Shown here piece after piece: positions 33,214-40,758 of a stretch of 40,918 nt of DNA. Below the pieces are notes generated by a model. It did not search any database and was not told where the DNA came from. It was given only the letters and a program-made list of their open reading frames with translations. Numbering within the stretch: the first letter of the stretch is position 1; each line of letters starts with the position of its first letter. The position numbers and the translations under genes were made by a program. Where the stretch lies: positions 1 through 40,918 of the forward strand of contig JAGWWA010000010.1 in NCBI GenBank assembly GCA_018970605.1, in the 5' to 3' direction. This DNA comes from Planctomycetota bacterium. Its GTDB lineage: Bacteria; Planctomycetota; Planctomycetia; Pirellulales; UBA1268.

Positions 33214-34794
33214 TCAGTCGTTACGATGCGCGAGCACATAGTCGATCAGCGACTTTGAGCAGAGGCTCATGATGCCGCCGCCGTCCGAGCGGTCTTCGAT
33301 GCCGAAGCATTCCACGAGGCCGTAGATCGCCTTTTCCTGGGCGAGCTTCGACGGATAGTGCGGCGGCTGCGGCGGCGTCGATGGCACCTCGTCCCAGCCC
33401 GTCGTGTCGGGCATCGAGTTCATCAGCGTGGGGTGCCGGTGCGTGAACGACGGCGTGTGGCTGAACTCCACCGCCGGCGCGATCCGCGTGAAGATGCCCG
33501 CCGGTGAGGGCTGGTCGATGCCGTGCTCCACGAGGTCCTTCATGCGGACCGGCTCGTAGGGCTCGGCGTCGAGCGGCTCGACGAGGCTCGGGGCCAGCGA
33601 GGAGCAGCGAGACAGCGACGAGGCCACGTGGTAGTAGCCGCCCTTCTGCTCCCGCTCGGCGAGCGCCGCCACCACGCCGATCGCCACCAAATACCCGGTC
33701 AGGTAGTCGTTGATGAGCGCGGGCACGACGGTCGGCGCCGCCATGCCGACGGAATGCACGTGCATCGTCCCGCTGACGGCCTGCGCGATCTGCTCGAAGC
33801 CCGGCCGCTCGCCCCAGGCCGTGCCGATGGGGAAGCAGGAGAGCGAGGCCCGCACCAGGTTGGGATTGATGGCCTTGAGCCCCACGTCGTCGAGCCCCAT
33901 GCGGTTGAGCACCCCCGGCCGCTGGCCGTCGATCAGCACGTCGGCCGTGGCGAGCAACTCGTGAAACCGCGCCTTGCCGCGGCGGCTGCCGATGTCGAGC
34001 AGGATGTTCTTCTTGCCCCAGCTGCCGTCCATCCAGATCGGCAGCACCCAGTCGCCGATCGGCGGCTGCACCTTGATGACATCGGCGCCCTGTTCGGCGA
34101 GGAATCGACCGCAGCTGGGCCCGGCCACCACGTGCGTGAGCTCCACCACCCGCACGCCCTCGAGCGGTCGGTGCTTCGCCTTTCCGAGGAGCCGCTTCTT
34201 CTCGGAGCCCGACCCGTCGAAGTCGATGATCGGCCGCTTGAGCACCTCGGCCCCGACCGGATGCGCGGCCCACTCCTCGGGCGTCCGCACGATGCCGAGC
34301 GGCAGCTTGTTGGCGATCGCCTCGTCTTCGAGCTCCTGGGCCGTCTTCTTCTCGACGGCTCCCTGGATGCCCTGCACGGTATTCACGCAGTTGAGGTGGA
34401 CGAGCAGCCGGTCGCGGAGGTGCGGATGGAGGCCGATCATGGTGACGAACCGGCCGTCCTTCGCGCGATACGTGCCGTTGTCGGGGTTCACGCCCCACTT
34501 GTCCATGATGGTGCTGTAGCCGTTCTGGAAGAGCAGCTGCAGGCCGTTGAGCAGGAGGCCGCAGCGGCGCCGGTCGAGCTTCATGGTCTGCGCAGGCAGC
34601 CCGCGAACTGTGCCGAGGTGCTCGACCACCGATCCGAAGGCCGCCATCACGCCGGCGGCGTAGTCGTGCGCCTTGACCGCGCTCTTCACGTACGACACAC
34701 CGGGCGTGACGGTGATCTTCGAGGCGTCGAGCGAGAAGGGCAGGGCGGCGGCGATGGCGTCGTAGGCCTTCTGTTGCTTGGCATTGGCGAGCAT
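33214..34794 (-). CDS. Family III CoA-transferase (CaiB/BaiF), paralogue 1
   Basis: 526-residue paralogue of the downstream gene. Residue 210 begins PLEGVRVVELTHVVAGPSCG, then RFLAEQGADVIKVQPPIGDW, LLATADVLIDGQRPGVLNRM, LKAINPNLVRASLSCFPIGT, GFEQIAQAVSGTM, and LINDYLTGYLVAIGVVAALA with candidate catalytic Asp363. The N-terminal part has DNGTYRAKDGRFVTMIGLHP and GIVRTPEEWAAHPVGAEVLK, normally found in the C-terminal half of family III enzymes. The ATG at 34794 has AGAGAGAAA upstream; the frame continues to 34917 only by overlapping the SEC-C gene in another frame, so I rejected the longer start. Substrate unknown. Confidence 0.88.
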   Translation of the reverse strand: MLANAKQQKAYDAIAAALPFSLDASKITVTPGVSYVKSAVKAHDYAAGVMAAFGSVVEHLGTVRGLPAQTMKLDRRRCGLLLNGLQLLFQNGYSTIMDKWGVNPDNGTYRAKDGRFVTMIGLHPHLRDRLLVHLNCVNTVQGIQGAVEKKTAQELEDEAIANKLPLGIVRTPEEWAAHPVGAEVLKRPIIDFDGSGSEKKRLLGKAKHRPLEGVRVVELTHVVAGPSCGRFLAEQGADVIKVQPPIGDWVLPIWMDGSWGKKNILLDIGSRRGKARFHELLATADVLIDGQRPGVLNRMGLDDVGLKAINPNLVRASLSCFPIGTAWGERPGFEQIAQAVSGTMHVHSVGMAAPTVVPALINDYLTGYLVAIGVVAALAEREQKGGYYHVASSLSRCSSLAPSLVEPLDAEPYEPVRMKDLVEHGIDQPSPAGIFTRIAPAVEFSHTPSFTHRHPTLMNSMPDTTGWDEVPSTPPQPPHYPSKLAQEKAIYGLVECFGIEDRSDGGGIMSLCSKSLIDYVLAHRND

Positions 34795-34856
34795 GAACGG
34801 TTTCTCTCTACGAAAACACGGGATCGAACACGGGATCCAAAAAAATGGGTCTGGCC

Positions 34857-35277
34857 TCAGCCGGGGGTGTCGCGGAGGCAGCAGCGCTTGTATTTCTTGC
34901 CGCTGCCGCACTGGCATGGTTCATTGCGGCCGATCTGGGAGCCGCGCCCGATGCCGCTCCACGAGGCCGATCTCAGCCTTCACGAGCATCCGCGCGAGGT
35001 GCCCTTTCAGGTTTTCCGACGGGGCGGCTTCGTCGGTCCGCTCCACTTCCCCGCACACCCGCTCGAATGCCGCGTCGTCGGCCAGCGGCAGCGTGGCAAG
35101 CACGTGCGGCCAGGTGAGAAACTGATCCCAGCCAAACTCCCGGGCACCGCGGATCGCGTGGGCCGTCACATCGGGGTCGGTCGTCAGGGCCCCCGTGAAG
35201 TGCCACGCCACGGCGTTCCGCACCACCCGCCGGGGATGGAGCCAGCCGGCTTTCAGGTGGTCGTCGGTCAGTCGCAC
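34857..35277 (-). pseudogene. SEC-C motif protein with a single-base frameshift
   Basis: The first frame encodes MRLTDDHLKAGWLHPRRVVR and continues through WHFTGALTTDPDVTAHAIRG to [18 protein letters not shown] and a TGA. The next frame, starting in the same place, reads [20 protein letters not shown], a perfect SEC-C zinc-binding motif, and stops at 34857. Removing one base from the three-G run at 34938-34940 joins them as [18 protein letters not shown]. This is either a disabling mutation, a sequencing error or, less likely, programmed shifting. The start GTG 35277 has GGAG 7 nt upstream. The N-terminal helical repeats are of unknown function. Confidence 0.75.
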
Positions 35278-35332
35278 GATGGGGCTCCGCGTAGGCGTCG
35301 GAGCGGCATCATAAAGGAACGCCCGGTCAATG

Positions 35333-35349
35333 AGGGATAGCCCGGTCAA
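35333..35349 (-). repeat. 17-bp copy of the IS91-type terminal sequence, inverted
   Basis: The minus strand reads TTGACCGGGCTATCCCT, identical to 38499-38515 on the plus strand; the first 14 bases also end the window at 40905-40918. A second CCCGGTCAATG lies 19 bp away at 35322-35332. The longer repeat body found at the other two sites is absent here. Confidence 0.7.
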
Positions 35350-35460
35350 TGGACCGCGTCAGACGTGCAGAGGCGGGGAAGGGAGCCCTGCTGGCAGGGG
35401 GCGGCATCCCGCGAGTAGTGTACGGGCGATCACGTGCCCTGTCCACGCGCCGGTCCGCCC

Positions 35461-35787
35461 ATGGTCGCCGCCCTCTGCGGGTTTCCCGCGCGGCCCCGCC
35501 TTGCTCACTCCTGCACGGTACGCCGACGTCAAGACTTCGCCGTTGAAGGCGTCCGTCAAGTGCTCGCCGACGGCGCGGGCGATCTGCTCGACGCCGCGAT
35601 CTGCCGCCTGCAGGCAGCCCACGCGTCGCTGCTGCCCCGCTACGGCCTCCCGCGCAACCTCGATCCCCTCGAGGGCTGGATCGCGAGCGTCCCCCCGCCG
35701 GAGTGGCGGTTTGCACGCCCCTCGGCCCCGTGGCACGATCCACACATCCCCTCGGAGCCCATCCATGCATCGTCTCGCCCGTCCTGA
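35461..35787 (+). CDS. Possible small hypothetical protein
   Basis: A 108-codon frame whose middle (DFAVEGVRQVLADGAGDLLD, AAICRLQAAHASLLPRYGLP, RNLDPLEGWIASV) has amino-acid and wobble-base composition like real genes in this genome. I recognise no family. It overlaps the start of the beta-helix gene by 23 bp in another frame and has no clear ribosome site, so it may be a gene remnant. The remaining 35350-35460 sequence shows nothing recognisable. Confidence 0.3.
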   Translation: MVAALCGFPARPRLAHSCTVRRRQDFAVEGVRQVLADGAGDLLDAAICRLQAAHASLLPRYGLPRNLDPLEGWIASVPPPEWRFARPSAPWHDPHIPSEPIHASSRPS

Positions 35788-37966
35788 GCGTCTCGAACCC
35801 CGTCTGGCCCTGATCGCCAACGTGTTCACCGTCAGCACGCTCGCCGATTCCGGCCCAGGCACGCTCCGCCAGGCGCTTCTCGACGCCAACGCGTCGGCGG
35901 GCTTCGACGTCGTGGAGTTCACGGTCGCGGGCGTGATTCGCGTGGGGGCCGCGCCGCTGCCGGCGATCACCGAGGGCGTCGCCATCCTCGGCGACACCGC
36001 CCCCGGCTATGCGGGCAGGCCCGTCGTGCGGGTCGACTTCCAGAACACCGCCGGCCTGACCCTTGGAGCCGGCTCGGCGTTTTCCCGCGTCCGCGGGCTG
36101 TCGCTCGTCGATGCAGCCGGGGCCGGCGTGACGGTCGCCGACGACTCCACGCAGCTCTCCGGCAACTGCATCGGCGTGTGGGGGAACGGCGTCACCGTGG
36201 AGCCCAACCGCGGCGACGGCATCCGGGTCGAGGACGGCGTCCGCTTCACGCAGATCGGCATCAACCTCGGGACGATGTTCGAGGTGTCGAACGTGATCAG
36301 CGGCAACGCCGGCAACGGGATCACCATCCTCGGCGACGACAACGCCGTCGTCGCCAACACCATCGGCACCGATGCCAGCGGCACGATCCCGCTCGGCAAC
36401 GGCGGCCACGGCATCTGGATCACCGCCGGGGCGGCGAACAACCTGATCGGCGGCGACGCCACCGGCGGCAACAATCCCACCGCCGGCGTGTTCGTGCGGC
36501 CGCCGCAGGGCAACCTGATCTCCGCGAATCGCGGCTGCGGCGTCCGCATCGACGCCGGCGCCACGCTCAATCAGCTCAGCGGCAACTTCATCGGCACGAC
36601 GGCCTCCGGCAACGCGCCGCTCGGCAACTGGAAGGACGGCGTGGCGATCGTCGATGCCGACCACAACGGGCTCATCGGCACGACGGCTCTCCAAGACCCG
36701 TTCGTCTACTACAATGTGCTCTCCGGCAACCTGGGCAACGGCCTGCGGATCACGAACTCCGACCAGACGATCGTCCACGCCAACTTCTGCGGCCTCGGGG
36801 CCAACAATGCCACCCGCGTGCCCAACGGCGGCGACGGCATGCTCGTCACGGGCGACTCGTGGCGAATCGAGGCCGGCGGTGAGATCCCCCTCGGCAACGT
36901 GATGAGCGGCAACACGCGCTATGGCATCGAGGTCCGCGACACGGCGAGCGGCCTGGTGTCGTTCAACAACTTCGTGGGCCAGACGGCCTTCGGCGGCGCC
37001 GCGGCCAACGCGGCAGGTGGCATCCGGATCACGTCGAGCAACCCGCGGTTCGATCCGGCCGTCGCGGCCACCTGGAACCGTATCCGCACCTCGCTGGTCG
37101 GCGGCAACTGGGGCAACGGCATCGAGTTCCTGGGCGCCGCTTACGGCGCCGAACTCACCGACACGGCGGTGGGCACGAACTACGACATCGAGGCACCGCT
37201 GCCGAACTACGGCCACGGCATCGTGGTCGGCGGCACCGCCAGCCAGATCGCGATTGGCGGGTTCCAGCCCTCGATCCAGAAGGGGGACGGCGGCTTCAGC
37301 GTGCACGTGGGAGGCAACCAGGGCTACGGGATCGTCATCCAGGACTCGGCCCACGACAACTACGTGTTCAACACCCGCGTGGGGCTGGGCGTGGGCACGA
37401 CGATCGACACGGCCTACCGGCTGCCCAACGCCGCGGGTGGAGTCTTCGTCGGCCCGGGCACCGCGAACATCACGATCGGCGGCATTCCCGACGTCACCAA
37501 GCCGCTGATCCGCTACGCCGACGAGATCGTGGGCAACAAGGGCAACGGCCTGACGGTGGTGTCGTCGAAGAACCTCGTGCTGCTCGGCTGCACGATCTCG
37601 GGCAACACCGCCTCCGGAGTGGTGCTCAACGGAGCGAGCGGCGCGACGCTGGGCGCGGCGACTGCGGCGAACATCATCGCCCGCAACAAGGCCTTCGGGC
37701 TGCTGGCCACTGGGTTTCTCGCCGGCACCACGCTGCAGTCTTCCGTGATCACGCAGAACGGATCATCGGGCGTGCGGCTCGTCGCCGCCCGCGGCATCAC
37801 GCTCGGCGGCTCCCCGCTCCAGGCCAACCTGATCTCGGGCAACAAGCTCTGGGGCATCTTCGCCTCCGGCTGGTGCCAGGGAACGACCCTCGCCGGCAAC
37901 CTCGTGTCGAACAACACCCCGGGCAACGTCAACACAAAGTCCGCCGCCGGGATCACGCAGCGATAG
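35765..37966 (+). CDS. Right-handed beta-helix surface protein with LEPR-like N-terminus
   Basis: 733-residue probable extracellular protein. The N-terminus MHRLARPERLEPRLALIANV resembles the planctomycete LEPR-XLL export/sorting motif. Then VFTVSTLADSGPGTLRQALL with DANASAG, the usual opening of beta-helix adhesin-like proteins, and many imperfect repeats of the form SGNxGNGI/GxxxxGTxxxGxxPLGN (for example VISGNAGNGITILGDDNAVV, IGTDASGTIPLGNGGHGIWI, NVLSGNLGNGLRITNSDQTI). Pectate-lyase-like coils are inferred; no catalytic residues can be assigned. Start ATG 35765 has GGAG 8 nt upstream; the frame is open further upstream without a signal. It ends 90 bp before a truncated lyase-like fragment. 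Confidence 0.8.
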   Translation: MHRLARPERLEPRLALIANVFTVSTLADSGPGTLRQALLDANASAGFDVVEFTVAGVIRVGAAPLPAITEGVAILGDTAPGYAGRPVVRVDFQNTAGLTLGAGSAFSRVRGLSLVDAAGAGVTVADDSTQLSGNCIGVWGNGVTVEPNRGDGIRVEDGVRFTQIGINLGTMFEVSNVISGNAGNGITILGDDNAVVANTIGTDASGTIPLGNGGHGIWITAGAANNLIGGDATGGNNPTAGVFVRPPQGNLISANRGCGVRIDAGATLNQLSGNFIGTTASGNAPLGNWKDGVAIVDADHNGLIGTTALQDPFVYYNVLSGNLGNGLRITNSDQTIVHANFCGLGANNATRVPNGGDGMLVTGDSWRIEAGGEIPLGNVMSGNTRYGIEVRDTASGLVSFNNFVGQTAFGGAAANAAGGIRITSSNPRFDPAVAATWNRIRTSLVGGNWGNGIEFLGAAYGAELTDTAVGTNYDIEAPLPNYGHGIVVGGTASQIAIGGFQPSIQKGDGGFSVHVGGNQGYGIVIQDSAHDNYVFNTRVGLGVGTTIDTAYRLPNAAGGVFVGPGTANITIGGIPDVTKPLIRYADEIVGNKGNGLTVVSSKNLVLLGCTISGNTASGVVLNGASGATLGAATAANIIARNKAFGLLATGFLAGTTLQSSVITQNGSSGVRLVAARGITLGGSPLQANLISGNKLWGIFASGWCQGTTLAGNLVSNNTPGNVNTKSAAGITQR

Positions 37967-38056
37967 GCCGCGGTCGCCGCGGGCCGCACCGGTTTCGCCG
38001 CGCCCAGTGGTATCTGGCCGATCGCCTCCTCATCGACCCATTCATCGGCCGGTGGC

Positions 38057-38352
38057 TCAACCCGCTCCGCGGCTCACTCGGCCTGCGGGCGGCTCGAACG
38101 CCGCGGCCTCCTCCTCACCCACGTCCCGGCGTAGATCCCGGCCACCATCCCCGCCGTCGCCGGCCCGTTCGCTGAGGTAGTGCTCGAGGTTCGTGTAGCC
38201 GTCGGCGGACACGCCGTTGCGATCCTGGGGATTCCGCGGATCGAGGCCCTGCCTGGCCTCCCAGGCGTCGGGCATGCCGTCGCGATCGGTGTCGTCCGGG
38301 GCCCGGCCCGCGGCCAGGCGGGACGCGAGGCACCAAAGCCCCGGGAACGGCC
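38057..38352 (-). pseudogene. C-terminal fragment of a polysaccharide lyase-like protein
   Basis: Minus-strand remnant encoding DDTDRDGMPDAWEARQGLDP then RNPQDRNGVSADGYTNLEHY. This DxDxDGMPDxWE…NGDGYTNLExYL pattern is the usual end of planctomycete/Bacteroidetes pectate-lyase-like secreted proteins. The catalytic part is missing: similarity stops near 38352, where the sequence becomes one of two directly repeated IS91-type termini, so the gene was probably cut by that element. The open frame continues to 38392 but only inside the repeat. Confidence 0.6.
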
Positions 38353-38515
38353 GACTGGGAGTCGGTCTGCCCCGAGGCGAGAAAAACACCACAAAAGCGG
38401 GTGCGTGGCGTTTCGAGAGACCCGCTCCGGACGCCCGGAACGCTCCTCCCGAGGCTCACGAGTCACTCATCAGCCGGAAGACCGTTGAGGAAGTGCCTTT
38501 GACCGGGCTATCCCT
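38353..38515 (+). mobile_element. IS91-type terminal repeat, left copy
   Basis: The core 38378-38512 aligns without gaps to 40784-40918 over 135 bp with 12 differences (about 91% identity). Weaker similarity reaches left to 38353 (against 40759). It ends GGAAGTGCCTTTGACCGGGC then TATC. It has no transposase in front of it, only the lyase fragment on the other strand, so it looks like a solo terminus. Confidence 0.75.
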
Positions 38516-38698
38516 GGGTACCGGCGGGATGACGTGATCAACGAGATGGGCGGCGGTCTGCACCAAGCAATTTCAAGGTGATTGACAGCCTTGGAGAGGC
38601 GGCGTAGCCTCCGCCGTGGCAGGGCAGATTTCTGCGGTATGTCAGGGCAATCTGGTTCCAAAAATCGGTTTTCAGCCAGAAAAAGAAAAAGGTGTTCA
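38516..38698 (+). promoter_or_regulatory. PEP-CTERM gene upstream region with weak promoter candidate
   Basis: TTGACA at 38582-38587, a 17-bp spacer and TAGCCT at 38605-38610 form a possible promoter; the -35 is consensus and the -10 is poor. A GGCGG/CCGCC inverted repeat overlaps the -10 region. Purine-rich AGAAAAAGAAAAAGG just before 38699 can serve as the ribosome-binding site. Confidence 0.4.
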
Positions 38699-39814
38699 AT
38701 GAAGAAGAAGATTTCATTCATGAGCGCATTTGCGATAGGCCTCGGGGCCCTGGCGATCGCGTTCAGTTCCACCACTGCCTCCGCCCAGTCGAAGAGCTGG
38801 ACGCGTGGCGCTGGTCCGACGAATGTGAGCTGGAGCACTTCGGGCAACTGGAGCCCGTCCGGGGCTCCCGCCACCAATGGCACCCAGATCACCTTCAGCA
38901 GTGCTGGCAACGCTCCTGGCATCATCAACATCACCGGGTCGACCGTTCGACTCGGGAATTCGACGATCCAGGGCGGCACTTACAACTTCGCGGCGGGCAC
39001 ATTGTTCTTTGGCGGCGCAACGCTAACCAACAACGGCACGGCCTACATCCAAAACCTGTCGATCAACTCAGGCAATATCCTGACGGTCGCCGGGACGGGC
39101 GTCACCACCATCAACAACCTCACTTCCAGCAGCACTATCAATGAGGGCATGTTGGCCGTGAAGAGTGCGGTCAATTGGGGTGGCTCGATGACCAACAAGA
39201 CGGGCGTGGAGGTTGGTGCGGGCGGTACGCTGACCCTCAGCGGCGCTTACATCAACGCCTCGACCACCCTCAGCAACTCCGGTGGTGTGCTGAAAGGCAA
39301 GGGTGACGGCACGAACTTCTTCACGACCCTCAACAACGGGTTCGTGATGCAGAACGACGGTGCCACTGCTCCGACGACGACGCTCTTCATCAGTGACGCG
39401 ACCAACTTCGACAGGGTCATCAGTGAGGATCCCAACGGCGTTGCCGCCGGGGCGACCTTTGCTGGCACCCTGAACGTCGATCTCGGTCTGGTCAATTCGG
39501 CTCTGCCGGACAATGCCCAGTTCCCGTTGTTCTCGTTCGACCCGACGGCGAAGATCGGTTCGTTCACGACCGTCAACTTGGCGAACGTGGCGGGTGGCGC
39601 CTACGACGGCCTCTCGTTCGCCGGTCAGGGCGGTGGCGTGTGGCAGACTGGCGTGGCCACCAACGGCCAGTACATGGTGTTCAACGAGAACACCGGCTAC
39701 CTCAGTGTGGTGCCGGAGCCCTCGACGATCGCCTTCGCCGGCATCGTCATCGGCATGGCTGGCTGGTCGGCGCGGAAGAAGCGCCGTCTCGCCAAGGTCC
39801 TCGCCAAGAAGTGA
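38699..39814 (+). CDS. PEP-CTERM sorting-domain exported protein
   Basis: 371-residue secreted protein with an N-terminal signal MKKKISFMSAFAIGLGALAI followed by AFSSTTASAQS, a likely cleavage site. The body is Thr/Asn/Gly/Ser-rich with repeated beta strands (WSTSGNWSPSGAPATNGTQI, GGTYNFAAGTLFFGGATLTN) like autotransporter-type passenger repeats. The C-terminus is a PEP-CTERM signal: VVPEPSTIAFAGIVIGMAGW then SARKKRRLAK, i.e. VPEPS, a membrane helix and a basic tail, processed by an exosortase/archaeosortase system. No exosortase gene is in the window. The ATG at 38699 was chosen for the signal peptide; the frame runs to 38582. Lower GC at wobble positions than neighbours suggests a different origin. 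Confidence 0.9.
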   Translation: MKKKISFMSAFAIGLGALAIAFSSTTASAQSKSWTRGAGPTNVSWSTSGNWSPSGAPATNGTQITFSSAGNAPGIINITGSTVRLGNSTIQGGTYNFAAGTLFFGGATLTNNGTAYIQNLSINSGNILTVAGTGVTTINNLTSSSTINEGMLAVKSAVNWGGSMTNKTGVEVGAGGTLTLSGAYINASTTLSNSGGVLKGKGDGTNFFTTLNNGFVMQNDGATAPTTTLFISDATNFDRVISEDPNGVAAGATFAGTLNVDLGLVNSALPDNAQFPLFSFDPTAKIGSFTTVNLANVAGGAYDGLSFAGQGGGVWQTGVATNGQYMVFNENTGYLSVVPEPSTIAFAGIVIGMAGWSARKKRRLAKVLAKK

Positions 39815-39872
39815 TCCGGGTTTGATGCGGTTCTCCCTTCTGGGTATCTGACCTGACATCAGATGTTTCGAG

Positions 39873-39907
39873 CCTGCGGCGGCCTTCGGGCCGCCGCAGG
39901 TTTTTTT
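39873..39907 (+). terminator. Rho-independent terminator of the PEP-CTERM gene
   Basis: Perfect 12-bp stem CCTGCGGCGGCC/GGCCGCCGCAGG with a TTCG tetraloop (39885-39888), followed by seven T. It lies 58 bp after the PEP-CTERM stop codon and is the strongest intrinsic terminator in the window. Confidence 0.95.
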
Positions 39908-39945
39908 ATGCGCCGCGCCGGCGATCGCGATTGGCGGTCCGCCTT

Positions 39946-40719
39946 ATGCCTGCCGGGGCGCGGCGTGGCTCGATCAACCCGGCCGACCTGGCCGCGGTCA
40001 CCGAGCGGGTGCGCCGCCGCCTGATCCGCTGGCTCAAGCGCACGCGCCTCCTCGACGCCGAGGCCGCCGCCGACATGCTCGGCTGGGAGCACAGCGGGTT
40101 TTCGATCGACGCCAGCGTGCGGATCGCCCTCGTTGACCGCGACGTGCCGAGCTACTTCAAGAGTCTCGAACACCTGCTGCGATACTGCGCGCGGCCGCCG
40201 TTTGCGCTCGAGCGGCTTTCCGATCTCGTGCCGCCGCCGCGGAAGCACCGGCATCGGTATCACGGGGTGTTTGCGCCGAATCACCCGCTCAGGCCCGCCG
40301 TCACGGCGCTCGCGATCGGCAACATTGGCAAGCGGCACGAGGCCGCGGCGAACGGGCACGCGCGTGACGGGCACGGCACCAGAGGCTGCTGCGACACGAA
40401 TCACGCGACGCAAAAGCCCCGCTCGCATGACACCTCGCGCATTGCGTGGGCGAAGCTCATGGCGCGGGTGGGGGAGGAGTTTCCGCTCGAGTGCCCGATC
40501 TGCGGCGGCGACATCCGGCTGATCACGTTCATCACCGAGCCGGGGCCGATCCGGAAGATCCTCACGCATCTTGGCGAACCGCTCGAGCCTCCGCCGCTCT
40601 CGCTCGCTCGTGGACCGCCCACGGACTGGGGCGAGTTCGTGCAGATCCATGACGATCGCGACGTCTTTCAAGCCTCGCCCGACGAACTGCCCGCGATCGA
40701 CATCCACAACAGGCTCTGA
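39946..40719 (+). pseudogene. IS91-family transposase remnant
   Basis: C-terminal part of an IS91-type rolling-circle transposase. It begins in the segment INPADLAAVTERVRRRLIRW, goes on through AAADMLGWEHSGFSIDASVR and SLEHLLRYCARPPFALERL, then jumps to SDLVPPPRKHRHRYHGVFAP and ends IAWAKLMARVGEEFPLECPI, CGGDIRLITFITEPGPIRKI with LTHLGEPLEPP. The N-terminal zinc-binding and HUH nuclease portion is missing. From recollection of the family, roughly 50 residues are also deleted between ALERL and the LVPPPRKHRHRYHG block. It follows directly on the PEP-CTERM terminator and cannot encode an active enzyme. The frame itself has no stop, so decay was by deletion. Confidence 0.85.
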
Positions 40720-40758
40720 GCGGTGCCGGACGCGACCCACGCATGTCGGGAAACTGCG

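Noticed and set aside
34795-34917. 41-codon N-terminal extension of CoA-transferase paralogue 1
   Set aside because: The extra codons overlap the SEC-C coding sequence in another frame and read as nonsense; a ribosome site precedes the ATG at 34794.
35327-37354. 675-codon open frame on the minus strand
   Set aside because: Antisense to the beta-helix repeats; its apparent internal repeats only mirror the repeats of the real gene.
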